From an uncultured Methanobrevibacter sp. (GTDB lineage: Archaea > Methanobacteriota > Methanobacteria > Methanobacteriales > Methanobacteriaceae): 13,317 nucleotides of DNA. Positions 6,559 through 12,900 of this stretch are shown here, piece after piece (position 1 is the stretch's first letter; each line of letters opens with the position of its first letter). The stretch spans positions 1 through 13,317 of the forward strand of contig NZ_CALDKF010000005.1 in assembly GCF_937898925.1 (NCBI RefSeq), in the 5' to 3' direction. A program made the position numbers and the translations under genes. The notes under the pieces were generated by a model. That model was not told the origin of the DNA, ran no database searches, and worked only from the letters and a program-made list of their open reading frames with translations.

Positions 6559-7854
6559 CTAATTGGAAATGCTATCAATCTCCTCAAAGGAAGCATCAAT
6601 TATATTACAATTATCCCCCACACTTAACTCCATATTGCACGTATTTTTATTATAAACAACTGAGGGGTTCTGAATCTTGATAAAGTCTCCCTTGTAGTAT
6701 ATGGAGTCAGCCATTTCATCCCATAAATTAACTTTTATGGAACCTGTATCATCTTCCATATCAATAACTCTAACTAAAAATTTGGTTCCGTTTTCCTCAA
6801 AATCAAAAGTGTCTTGAACATCAATTATTTTTCCTATGACCTTGATATTCATATCCCCCTCTTTCAAGTCCCTTATCCTTTTTAATTCATACAAAAGACT
6901 TTCCAATTCCTCAAATGATTTTAAACTATCTCTTTCTTCAATGGACAAGTTATCCTCAACAATCATCCTTGAACCTTGACCTATATGAAGTTCCATACCC
7001 TCATCGGTTTGTCTTGCTCTTGCATTTTCAATCTTATATGCTTTTGATATGATTGGAACTTGAGCTTTCTCTCTCCAAAAGAAGGCTTTAATGGTCCCAG
7101 TATTGTCTGCAAGAATAGCTGATGAAACAATCCCAGAACCCTCCCTTGTCTTGAAAGAATAAGTTTCAAACAATGTGATAACTCTAGCCAGGATATCTAT
7201 TTCAGTTGAATCTTCGCCAATATCCTTAATATCAGTCAATGAAATGTCAACAGATTCCTTTAAGAACTGAACCAATCCCTCTTCCAGTTTAGGATTGATA
7301 ACTATTTTTGAGGTTTCATCTGTATTGATTCTGTATCCCACTGACTCTTGACTGTCATATTCAGCAAAGCCGTTTTGTATTCCGATTATATCTCCTTTGT
7401 TTATGTTCAATCCAGTGTTTTCATTCCAGAGAATTACCCTAATTGCGGATGATGAATCACTTAGTTCAATGATTTGAAGGTATTCTGACTCCTTAAGTTC
7501 CATAGGGTCACGAACTTTTGTAACAATACCTACAATATTGACATACTCATGCTTTTTCTCTTCTTTTGAGGAAATTTGCTTAATCATATGCTCTGCTAAA
7601 GACCTACCCTCTTTAGCCATATCATCATTAGGATTTTCATTTAGAATAATATCAAAAATGGAAATAGCTTTCTCAAATGAATCGATTGATTTATTGTAAT
7701 CCTTCAGTTTAAAATAGGCAAATCCCATATTGAACCAAGCCACCTCATCTTCTGGATTGATTCCTATGGCTTTTCCAAAGCATTCAATAGCCTTTTCGTA
7801 TTCTTTCAATTCAAAATAAGTCTGCCCATCCTTATTGAAATCTCTATCTGACAT
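6559..7854 (-). CDS. TPR protein fused to three RPA-like OB folds
   Basis: The product has 431 residues. Residues 1-96 hold two clear TPR units (YFELKEYEKAIECFGKAIGINP at 13-34, and AWFNMGFAYFKLKDYNKSIDSFEKAI at 39-64) and a third helical pair. Three OB-fold domains follow, at about 104-185, 218-298 and 336-420. Each has the pattern of archaeal RPA/single-stranded DNA-binding domains, with IRVILWNEN, IKAFFWREK and IKVNLWDEM strands and a KGD-I-I-q-N or similar segment in the first and third. There is no zinc finger. A single-stranded nucleic acid binder that recruits partners through its TPRs is the natural reading. The ATG at 7854 has GAGG six bases upstream; an in-frame TTG at 7866 overlaps that site. 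It lies 67 bases downstream of the small gene at 7922, with T-tracts between them. Confidence 0.85.
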   Translation of the reverse strand: MSDRDFNKDGQTYFELKEYEKAIECFGKAIGINPEDEVAWFNMGFAYFKLKDYNKSIDSFEKAISIFDIILNENPNDDMAKEGRSLAEHMIKQISSKEEKKHEYVNIVGIVTKVRDPMELKESEYLQIIELSDSSSAIRVILWNENTGLNINKGDIIGIQNGFAEYDSQESVGYRINTDETSKIVINPKLEEGLVQFLKESVDISLTDIKDIGEDSTEIDILARVITLFETYSFKTREGSGIVSSAILADNTGTIKAFFWREKAQVPIISKAYKIENARARQTDEGMELHIGQGSRMIVEDNLSIEERDSLKSFEELESLLYELKRIRDLKEGDMNIKVIGKIIDVQDTFDFEENGTKFLVRVIDMEDDTGSIKVNLWDEMADSIYYKGDFIKIQNPSVVYNKNTCNMELSVGDNCNIIDASFEEIDSISN

Positions 7855-7888
7855 GATTATCCTCAAAAAATATTATTATTTCATTTGC

Positions 7889-7921
7889 AAAAAAATTAAA
7901 AAATATAAAAAAGTGAAAAAA
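7889..7921 (-). terminator. Multiple T-tract terminator after the toxin-antitoxin-like cluster
   Basis: Directly after the stop codon of the small gene at 7922, the minus strand has four T runs of six to seven bases (7921-7916, 7912-7907, 7903-7898, 7895-7889). This suggests that most transcripts stop here and that the TPR/OB gene is expressed by read-through or from a promoter in the same AT-rich gap. Confidence 0.5.
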
Positions 7922-8155
7922 CTAATCTGAAAATTCAATCAATTCAATATCAACTATATCAACTTCAATATCCTTATCATAAATATGGAATTTCCCATCC
8001 TTGAATTCAAACTTGCTTTCCTTGGTCAGAGCATATGATCTTCCATCAGCTAAATAGACATAGACATAAGCAAAGTTTTCAACCAGCTCTTCCACTGATT
8101 TTTGATTGTGCTCCTCAATCCTTCTTAAGTCATCCTCTTCACTAATGAAAATCAC
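7922..8155 (-). CDS. Small acidic protein of unknown function in the toxin-antitoxin-like cluster
   Basis: The frame encodes up to 77 residues. The N-terminal part is charged and helical (EEDDLRRIEEHNQKSVEELVENF). The C-terminal half (YVYVYLADGRSYALTKESKFEF, then KFHIYDKDIEVDIVDIELIEF) is a run of short beta strands, suggesting a small barrel or sheet. I recognise no family. It lies 31 bases after the DUF2283-like gene and probably belongs to its transcript. The start is unusual: a GTG at 8155 is the only standard start near the 5' end, but it lies inside a perfect AGGTGAT ribosome binding site (8157-8151). That site points instead to ATT at 8146, which would give 74 residues. The reading frame is probably real; its role is unknown. 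Confidence 0.65.
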   Translation of the reverse strand: MIFISEEDDLRRIEEHNQKSVEELVENFAYVYVYLADGRSYALTKESKFEFKDGKFHIYDKDIEVDIVDIELIEFSD

Positions 8156-8186
8156 CTACAACAATTTTAAGAAATAAAAATCCGGA

Positions 8187-8567
8187 TTAAGCTATCACCA
8201 ATTCAGTTTCAGTGGGAACAAAATCAAAGTTATTTTCAATGAAGTAATTTAATTCATATTCATCATCTTTATTTGGAATCATAAATCCAAATATTGCACA
8301 CATTAGAATGGAGTCTTTATCAACACAAACTTTCATATTAAAGCAATGCATTTTTTCAAAGCTTTCTTTAGGAACACTCAATTTTTCTGAAGCATTAAGC
8401 AGCTCTAATGCTGTTGGAACGTTATCGATATCAAAATCCAGTAAAATGCCTTCATCCATTTCAACTGTTTGACCATATTGAAAATCTCTTTTAACTTTTA
8501 TACCTAAAGTATCTATAGATTCATTGTAAAAATATTCAACTTCAAATATTTTATCTTTTGATTTCAC
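8187..8567 (-). CDS. DUF2283-like protein, candidate antitoxin
   Basis: The 126-residue product has a DUF2283-type core at about residues 8-60: VEYFYNESIDTLGIKV, then the EMDEGILLDFD segment and ALELLNAS. In the family this reads as YDxxxDxLyI...vdegiilDyDedGnivgiEiLnas. Residues 61-126 form an extra C-terminal extension not usual for this short family (often about 60-70 residues). The GTG at 8567 was chosen because GGAGG lies seven bases upstream. It overlaps the end of the DUF4258-like gene by 17 bases, so the ribosome binding site sits inside that gene and translation is probably coupled. Small DUF2283 genes are, as I recall, often paired with DUF4258 genes and suspected to be antitoxins; this is not proven here. 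Confidence 0.75.
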   Translation of the reverse strand: MKSKDKIFEVEYFYNESIDTLGIKVKRDFQYGQTVEMDEGILLDFDIDNVPTALELLNASEKLSVPKESFEKMHCFNMKVCVDKDSILMCAIFGFMIPNKDDEYELNYFIENNFDFVPTETELVIA

Positions 8568-8871
8568 GTTCTCTCCTCCGTTTATCAAAACAATATACTG
8601 TTATTATAGTTATTTTTTCATCATCATTTATTCCAATTACAATATAAAGATCTTGAAATTTAATCGTTTCATGAGGATAAATTAATAAAAAACGATTTTC
8701 GGAAGTTTTACTAATTGATAATGGAATTTTTTCTAACAAGCATAAATGAACATAATTTAATGAATAATTACGTTCAAAACAGTTTTCTAAGATATGCGGA
8801 CTAACATATATTTCATTAGAATCATGAGATGCTAATATCTCAATTAATTCATTTATATTATTATCTCTCAA
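8551..8871 (-). CDS. DUF4258-like protein, candidate toxin
   Basis: The product of up to 106 residues resembles DUF4258 proteins, which have a RelE/HigB-like look. SPHILENCFERNYSLNYVHLCL (residues 24-45) matches the family's sdHalerm-eRgis-eev pattern, with His26 and Arg35 conserved. It is followed by strands FLLIYPHE, DLYIVIGIND and KITIITVYCF. The C-terminus is strongly basic (DKRRREREIKR), suiting RNA or ribosome binding. It overlaps the DUF2283-like gene by 17 bases. The only usable start in the frame is TTG at 8871, with no good ribosome binding site, so translation may be weak or start at a non-standard codon. If the pair is a toxin-antitoxin module, toxin first is the less common order, as in higBA. 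Confidence 0.7.
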   Translation of the reverse strand: MRDNNINELIEILASHDSNEIYVSPHILENCFERNYSLNYVHLCLLEKIPLSISKTSENRFLLIYPHETIKFQDLYIVIGINDDEKITIITVYCFDKRRREREIKR

Positions 8872-9182
8872 ACTACCACGTATAAATTTATTTTTATTTA
8901 AAATTCTATTTAAAAATTATTGTTTAGAAGTTTACAATGAAAAATATATAGTAAATCATCTAAACTCGATAAATTTCGATTAATTTTCTATTTAAACTAT
9001 TATATAAACTTTTTCTTAAAAATAAAAACAATATTGATGTTATTTTAAAAAATTAATTCATTATCGTTAGAATTTTACATGAATAGTTTAATATATTAAA
9101 AATATTGAAAAAATAAGGGATTATATTAAATTTAAAAAATTAAGATATCTGATTGAAAAAAGAATAATACAATTACAAATTT
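8872..9182. other. AT-rich gap holding the toxin-antitoxin-like promoter
   Basis: No open reading frame with a ribosome binding site is visible on either strand. The only structure I see is the nested inverted repeat at 8922-8965. The right end runs into the T-tracts of the FprA terminator. Confidence 0.5.
8922..8965 (-). promoter_or_regulatory. Nested inverted repeat enclosing a TATA box, upstream of the candidate toxin gene
   Basis: GTTTAGA (8922-8928) pairs with TCTAAAC (8959-8965), and TTTAC (8931-8935) pairs with GTAAA (8951-8955), leaving a 15-base centre. On the minus strand the inner right arm and centre read CTATATATTTTT (about 8952-8941), a good TATA box. A start near 8920 would give a leader of about 50 bases to the TTG at 8871. 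Repeats flanking a TATA box suit autorepression, as is usual for toxin-antitoxin operons. Confidence 0.45.
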
Positions 9183-9221
9183 AAAAAAAAATAAAAAAAT
9201 AGAATAGTGAAAAAACTATTC
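9183..9221 (-). terminator. Intrinsic-type terminator overlapping the fprA stop codon
   Basis: On the minus strand GAATAG (9221-9216), which includes the TAG stop, pairs with CTATTC (9207-9202) around an 8-base loop. T runs of seven (9199-9193) and nine (9191-9183) follow. Confidence 0.65.
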
Positions 9222-10436
9222 CTTAATCATTTGAGCTACTTTTTTACCTAATTCGTAACATTCTTCAAGTTGCTCTTCAGTTGGCTTGAAGTCAAGTTCC
9301 ATTTGTTCTACGACTTCAAATCCTGCTCCTTCAAGGTTTGCAGCCAAGATTTTTGCGGAACCTCCTGCCCAACCTTTGGAGCCGAATACAACTGCCTTTT
9401 TGGTTTCAATTTTTCCAAAGCTTAAACAGTTGAGGTAGTACATCACATCTCCAATTCCGGGGAACGGATTGTTCATCATGGTAGGAGCTCCTACAAAGAT
9501 TGCCTTTGAATCAAGTACGTCAGTCACTGCATCGGATTTGTCATCATCATGCATGAAGTACATCTTGACTTTTACTCCCTCACTCATTACACCTTCAGCC
9601 ATAGCATGAGCCATTCTTTGGGTTGAATGGTGCATAGTGTCGTAAATGAAGGTAATCTTGTTTCCTTCATAGGTACCTGTAGACCATTTTGTGTATAAGT
9701 CAAGGATAAAGCTTGGGTCAGTGAAGATTTGACCGTGGCATGGAGCAATCATCTTTAGAATGTCCACCAATCCTAATTTTGCAAGCTCTTCAATTTTTCT
9801 TCCAACCATTGGAGATGAAAGGGTAATCAAGTTAGCGTAATATTTTCTTGCAGCTTCAGTCAATATGACTGGATCCACATCGCTGTCCAATCTTTCAGAC
9901 AAGCAGATGTGCTGACCGAATGCATCGTTGGAGAACAATATTCCATCTTCCATCAACATTGTAAACATGCTGTCAGGCCAGTGAAGCATAGGTGCATTTA
10001 CAAATTGGAAAGTTTTTCCTCCAATATCCAAAGAGTCACCGGTTTTTACAGTGTTGAACTCAAAGTCTGCAAGTTCAGGCAAGTGATTCTTAAGACCTGG
10101 TTCAGCTTTTTTGGAACAGTAAACTTCAACATCAGGGAATTTTGCAACAACTTCACCTAAGGAACCGCTGTGGTCGTTTTCAATGTGGTTTTGGATAACT
10201 ACATCGATTTTGAATTCTCTTCCTTCCTTCTCGAATGCATCTTTAATTCTTCCCCAGAACTGTTCAGATTTTCCAGGATAAACATTATCGATTAAAGCTA
10301 CTTTATCTTCCCCAAATACTAAATAACAGTTGTAGGTAGTTCCATTTAAGGTGTATCCATGGTAGTCACGAATATCCCAGTCTAAAACTCCTACCCAGTA
10401 AACATTATCTACAATTTTGTATGCATCAGCTTTCAT
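9216..10436 (-). CDS. fprA: Flavodiiron protein FprA (F420H2 oxidase)
   Basis: The 406-residue product is a flavodiiron protein. In methanogens FprA takes electrons from reduced coenzyme F420 and reduces O2 to water, an oxygen defence in the cytosol. The N-terminal metallo-beta-lactamase-like domain (about 1-250) has all diiron ligands: H84-x-E86-x-D88-H89, H152, D171 and H234. The C-terminal flavodoxin domain (about 258-406) has the FMN phosphate loop YDTMHHSTQRMA, the VGAPTMMNNPFPG loop and FGSKGWAGGSAK. There is no rubredoxin or NAD(P)H domain, which fits the F420-dependent class. Length is typical (about 404). The ATG at 10436 has only a weak upstream AAAGGA site, about 12 bases away. It is divergently arranged with the hydrolase-fold gene, and a terminator overlaps its stop codon. 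Confidence 0.95.
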   Translation of the reverse strand: MKADAYKIVDNVYWVGVLDWDIRDYHGYTLNGTTYNCYLVFGEDKVALIDNVYPGKSEQFWGRIKDAFEKEGREFKIDVVIQNHIENDHSGSLGEVVAKFPDVEVYCSKKAEPGLKNHLPELADFEFNTVKTGDSLDIGGKTFQFVNAPMLHWPDSMFTMLMEDGILFSNDAFGQHICLSERLDSDVDPVILTEAARKYYANLITLSSPMVGRKIEELAKLGLVDILKMIAPCHGQIFTDPSFILDLYTKWSTGTYEGNKITFIYDTMHHSTQRMAHAMAEGVMSEGVKVKMYFMHDDDKSDAVTDVLDSKAIFVGAPTMMNNPFPGIGDVMYYLNCLSFGKIETKKAVVFGSKGWAGGSAKILAANLEGAGFEVVEQMELDFKPTEEQLEECYELGKKVAQMIKE

Positions 10437-10480
10437 ATTATCACTAATCCTTTTTAGATTAAAAAATTATAATAAGAGTT

Positions 10481-10518
10481 AATATAATATATAACCATTA
10501 ACATTAATATATTTATAT
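10481..10518. promoter_or_regulatory. Divergent promoters of fprA and the hydrolase-fold gene around a palindrome
   Basis: Two TATA-like boxes face away from each other: TTATATATTATAT on the minus strand (10493-10481) for fprA and TTTATAT on the plus strand (10512-10518) for the hydrolase-fold gene. Between them lies the palindrome ATTAA-CA-TTAAT (10497-10508). A protein bound there could control both genes. Confidence 0.4.
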
Positions 10519-10595
10519 GCTTTGTTCGATATCAAGGCAACTAATTAAATAGGTCAATATTAAACTAAGATTAAAATTTGTAAATTGAGGATAAA

Positions 10596-11447
10596 ATGAC
10601 TTTAAAACATTTTAATAATTTGGCATATGAAGAGATTGGAGAGGAAAACAGCAAAACCATACTGTTTTTGCATGCCAAATTATTAGACAAATGGATTTGG
10701 AAAAGGCAAAAGGAAGATTATGATAAATACTTCAAAGGATTCCATTGCATATTCCTTGATTTGCCAAATCATGGGGATAGCATCTCAAAAGAGGAATTCA
10801 GCATAGACAAATCATCTATTGAAATATCCGAATTCATAAATCATATTATCAGCAATAAGGACATTGAAAAGGTAAATATTGTAGCTTTAGGTATCGGCGG
10901 ATCAATAGCTATAGAAATCCTTAATGAAAATCCAAATATAATCGACAATCTCATATTATCTGGGCTTGAAATAGCAGACTATAAGGAAAGCGAATCAGAT
11001 AGCATTGCAAATGGACTCGCAAAGGCACAATCCGAATACCTTAATGAAAAATCAGACATGTTCATAACAAAGGCATACCTAAGATATTTTGGAATCAAAA
11101 AGGAACACTACAACGATATGGAAAAGATATTAGACATATCCATTAATGACGAAAGAAAAATAGCTTTTGAATCCTTGAATTACACCATTCCTGAAAGCTT
11201 AAAAGACAATAAGGATATCATTGAAAAGGACAATATCCTAATAATCTATGGAACTAAAGAGGACTTGAACTGTACAAAGTCAGCAATAGATTTGAAAAGC
11301 ATATTCACAAATGCCAAGTTAGTGGAAATCATAAGGGGAAACCACCTTTGGAACATAATAGACCATGACTTGTTCAACACCATAATCAGAAATTTCATTA
11401 GAGACCATCATATAGAAGATAATTCAAAAATAAACATCCTTGAATAA
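10596..11447 (+). CDS. Alpha/beta-hydrolase-fold protein lacking the nucleophile serine
   Basis: The 283-residue product has the alpha/beta hydrolase layout: strand TILFLHA (21-27), FHCIFLDLPNHGDS (49-62), the elbow strand and helix KVNIVALGIGGSIAIEI (92-108), the late acidic strand NILIIYGTKED and a C-terminal GNHLWN with His250. The nucleophile elbow normally reads G-H-S-x-G-G; here it is A97-L98-G99-I100-G101-G102, so the serine position is Gly99. The oxyanion HG motif is also changed to HA (26-27). The histidine is kept. Classical esterase or lipase chemistry is therefore unlikely, and it may be a pseudoenzyme, a binding protein, or use other chemistry. ATG 10596 has TTGAGG with five bases spacing. 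The gene is monocistronic and divergent from fprA. Confidence 0.85.
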   Translation: MTLKHFNNLAYEEIGEENSKTILFLHAKLLDKWIWKRQKEDYDKYFKGFHCIFLDLPNHGDSISKEEFSIDKSSIEISEFINHIISNKDIEKVNIVALGIGGSIAIEILNENPNIIDNLILSGLEIADYKESESDSIANGLAKAQSEYLNEKSDMFITKAYLRYFGIKKEHYNDMEKILDISINDERKIAFESLNYTIPESLKDNKDIIEKDNILIIYGTKEDLNCTKSAIDLKSIFTNAKLVEIIRGNHLWNIIDHDLFNTIIRNFIRDHHIEDNSKINILE

Positions 11448-11777
11448 TTTTTAAACCACTTTAAAAAACACCGCCACCAATTGAAACCTAAAACCCACTT
11501 GATATTATCTAAATTACATTTAACTAAATTATAGTTTAACAAATATAAAATAAAGTTGAATAAATGCTTTAAATCCAAAAATAAAACTATAAAGTTTATT
11601 AATGAGTTAAATAATAAATTATATTAGTTATAAATAATTTTAGAATTATTTTATAACGATATAGTTTTAATAAATTTTTTTAATTAAGATTTGAGTTTTT
11701 TAAAATCCATAATTGCTAATTTCGGACCAAAGAAATTCATGATCATAGTTAAAAAAACACATAGTGAAAGGGAAACT
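11448..11777. other. Intergenic region with the promoter of the ProC-family gene
   Basis: No gene is visible in these 330 bases. The part after the hydrolase stop is slightly richer in C (around 11455-11505), with no clear hairpin. Further right is a perfect inverted repeat AAATAATT-TTAG-AATTATTT (11632-11651), with TATA-like TTTTATAAC directly after it (about 11649-11656). If that TATA box is used, transcription would start near 11680, giving a leader of about 100 bases. In such AT-rich DNA both calls are weak. Confidence 0.4.
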
Positions 11778-12689
11778 ATGAAAATAGGAGTTATCGGATA
11801 CGGAAATATGGGTTCAATGATAGTAAATAACATACTAAAGCTTAATTTACTATTAGATGACGAAGAATTAATTGTTTCAAATAGACACCTTAATAAATTT
11901 GAAAGTTTAATTGAAGAATATCCAGAAGAAAATCTAAACATTACTTCAGATAACAAAGAAGTCGCAACACAATGTCAAAAAATCCTTATTTCCGTCGAAA
12001 CTCCTCAATTTAAGGAAATCATAGAAGAAATCAAGCCTTTCCTCAATGAAAACACCCACATCATATACACCTGTGCAGGACTTAACTTCAATCACATCAA
12101 ACAGTACTTTGATGGAAAATTAAGCTTAGTAATTCCTACCTTAGCTTCTACAGTAACTTCAAATAACTCAATAAGTTCACTGGCAAGAAGAAAAGGAGTC
12201 ACACTCGTTAAGCACAATTCCAAAGTTGAACTTCAAGAAAGACTCTTTGTTGAAGACCTTTTTAATGAATTCAGTTACGTGAGGAGAATTGACAATCCAA
12301 TTTACTTCAATGAAGAGGAAAACAATCTCGACCCAAGCGACAATGAATTGGAAATGAGTACAATAATCAGCAGTTGCGGACCGGCATTCATTGCAATCCT
12401 GATGGATAAATTTGCTCAAAGCTGCAGTGAAGCATCAAACATTCCAAAAGATGACATAGAGAACATGGTCCTAAAGACAGTTATTGGAACTGCAATGCTA
12501 AAGGATGATCAAGGATTATCCAATGAAGATATAATCAATAAGGTAGCGACTAAAGGAGGAATCACCCAAGAGGGAGTGGATTTATTGGATAAAAAATTCA
12601 ATAAAATTAGCAAAGCCTTAATCCGAACATTGTTAACTAGATATGATGAAGTTAACGATGAAATGAATAAAACTTATCTTAAAAAATAG
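11778..12689 (+). CDS. Divergent pyrroline-5-carboxylate reductase (ProC)-family oxidoreductase
   Basis: The 303-residue product has an N-terminal Rossmann domain (MKIGVIGYGNMGSMIV, with the GxGxMG dinucleotide motif at 7-12) and a C-terminal dimerisation domain carrying the P5C reductase signature NKVATKGGITQEGVDLL (254-270). Other family motifs are present but altered: SVETPQ (72-77) stands for AVKPQ, VIPTLAS (118-124) for the RxMPN region, and SSCGPAF (198-204) for GSGPAY. It is therefore a ProC relative, NAD(P)H-dependent, whose substrate may not be pyrroline-5-carboxylate; ComER-like paralogues are an alternative. It is longer than the usual ~270 residues. ATG 11778 follows GAAAGGG with five bases spacing; a longer frame from TTG at 11691 has no such site. 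The gene appears monocistronic. Confidence 0.8.
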   Translation: MKIGVIGYGNMGSMIVNNILKLNLLLDDEELIVSNRHLNKFESLIEEYPEENLNITSDNKEVATQCQKILISVETPQFKEIIEEIKPFLNENTHIIYTCAGLNFNHIKQYFDGKLSLVIPTLASTVTSNNSISSLARRKGVTLVKHNSKVELQERLFVEDLFNEFSYVRRIDNPIYFNEEENNLDPSDNELEMSTIISSCGPAFIAILMDKFAQSCSEASNIPKDDIENMVLKTVIGTAMLKDDQGLSNEDIINKVATKGGITQEGVDLLDKKFNKISKALIRTLLTRYDEVNDEMNKTYLKK

Positions 12690-12696
12690 TAAATTT

Positions 12697-12776
12697 AACT
12701 CTTTTTAAACTCTTTTTTATAAATCAAACCATTTTAAAAATAGGTAATAATCAACTCTTATTTTAAAAAACTCTTT
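12697..12776 (+). terminator. Repeated ACTCTTTTT U-tracts after the ProC-family gene
   Basis: The motif ACTC followed by five or six T occurs at 12698-12706, 12709-12718 and 12770-12777, with looser versions at 12754 and 12852. The first starts eight bases after the stop codon. These U-tracts are probably redundant termination signals for the plus-strand gene. Confidence 0.5.
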
Positions 12777-12787
12777 TTAATAAAAAA

Positions 12788-12841
12788 ATAGAATAAAACA
12801 AGAAAATAGAATAAAACAAGAAAATAGAATAAAATAAAAAA
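12788..12841. repeat. Three tandem copies of an 18-base A-rich unit
   Basis: Unit ATAGAATAAAACAAGAAA occurs at 12788-12805 and 12806-12823 without a change, and a third copy with two changes lies at 12824-12841. On the minus strand the block is T-rich and lies just after the YhgE/Pip-type stop codon, so it may also serve termination from that side. Confidence 0.8.
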
Positions 12842-12900
12842 GATAATAATAACTCTTTCTTTAAAAAAATAAAATAAAAAAATTAATAAAAATGACTTAT

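Noticed and set aside
10530..10550. AAGGCAAC upstream of the hydrolase-fold gene as another DtxR-like operator
   Set aside because: Only one half-site is present; no CCT partner at four bases, so no inverted repeat.
11684..11956. Minus-strand open frame of 90 residues
   Set aside because: Antisense to the Rossmann motif of the ProC-family gene; no ribosome binding site or recognisable protein features.
12788..12841. CRISPR array or attachment site
   Set aside because: The 18-base units are directly abutting, A-rich and without spacers, and there is no integrase or tRNA next to them.
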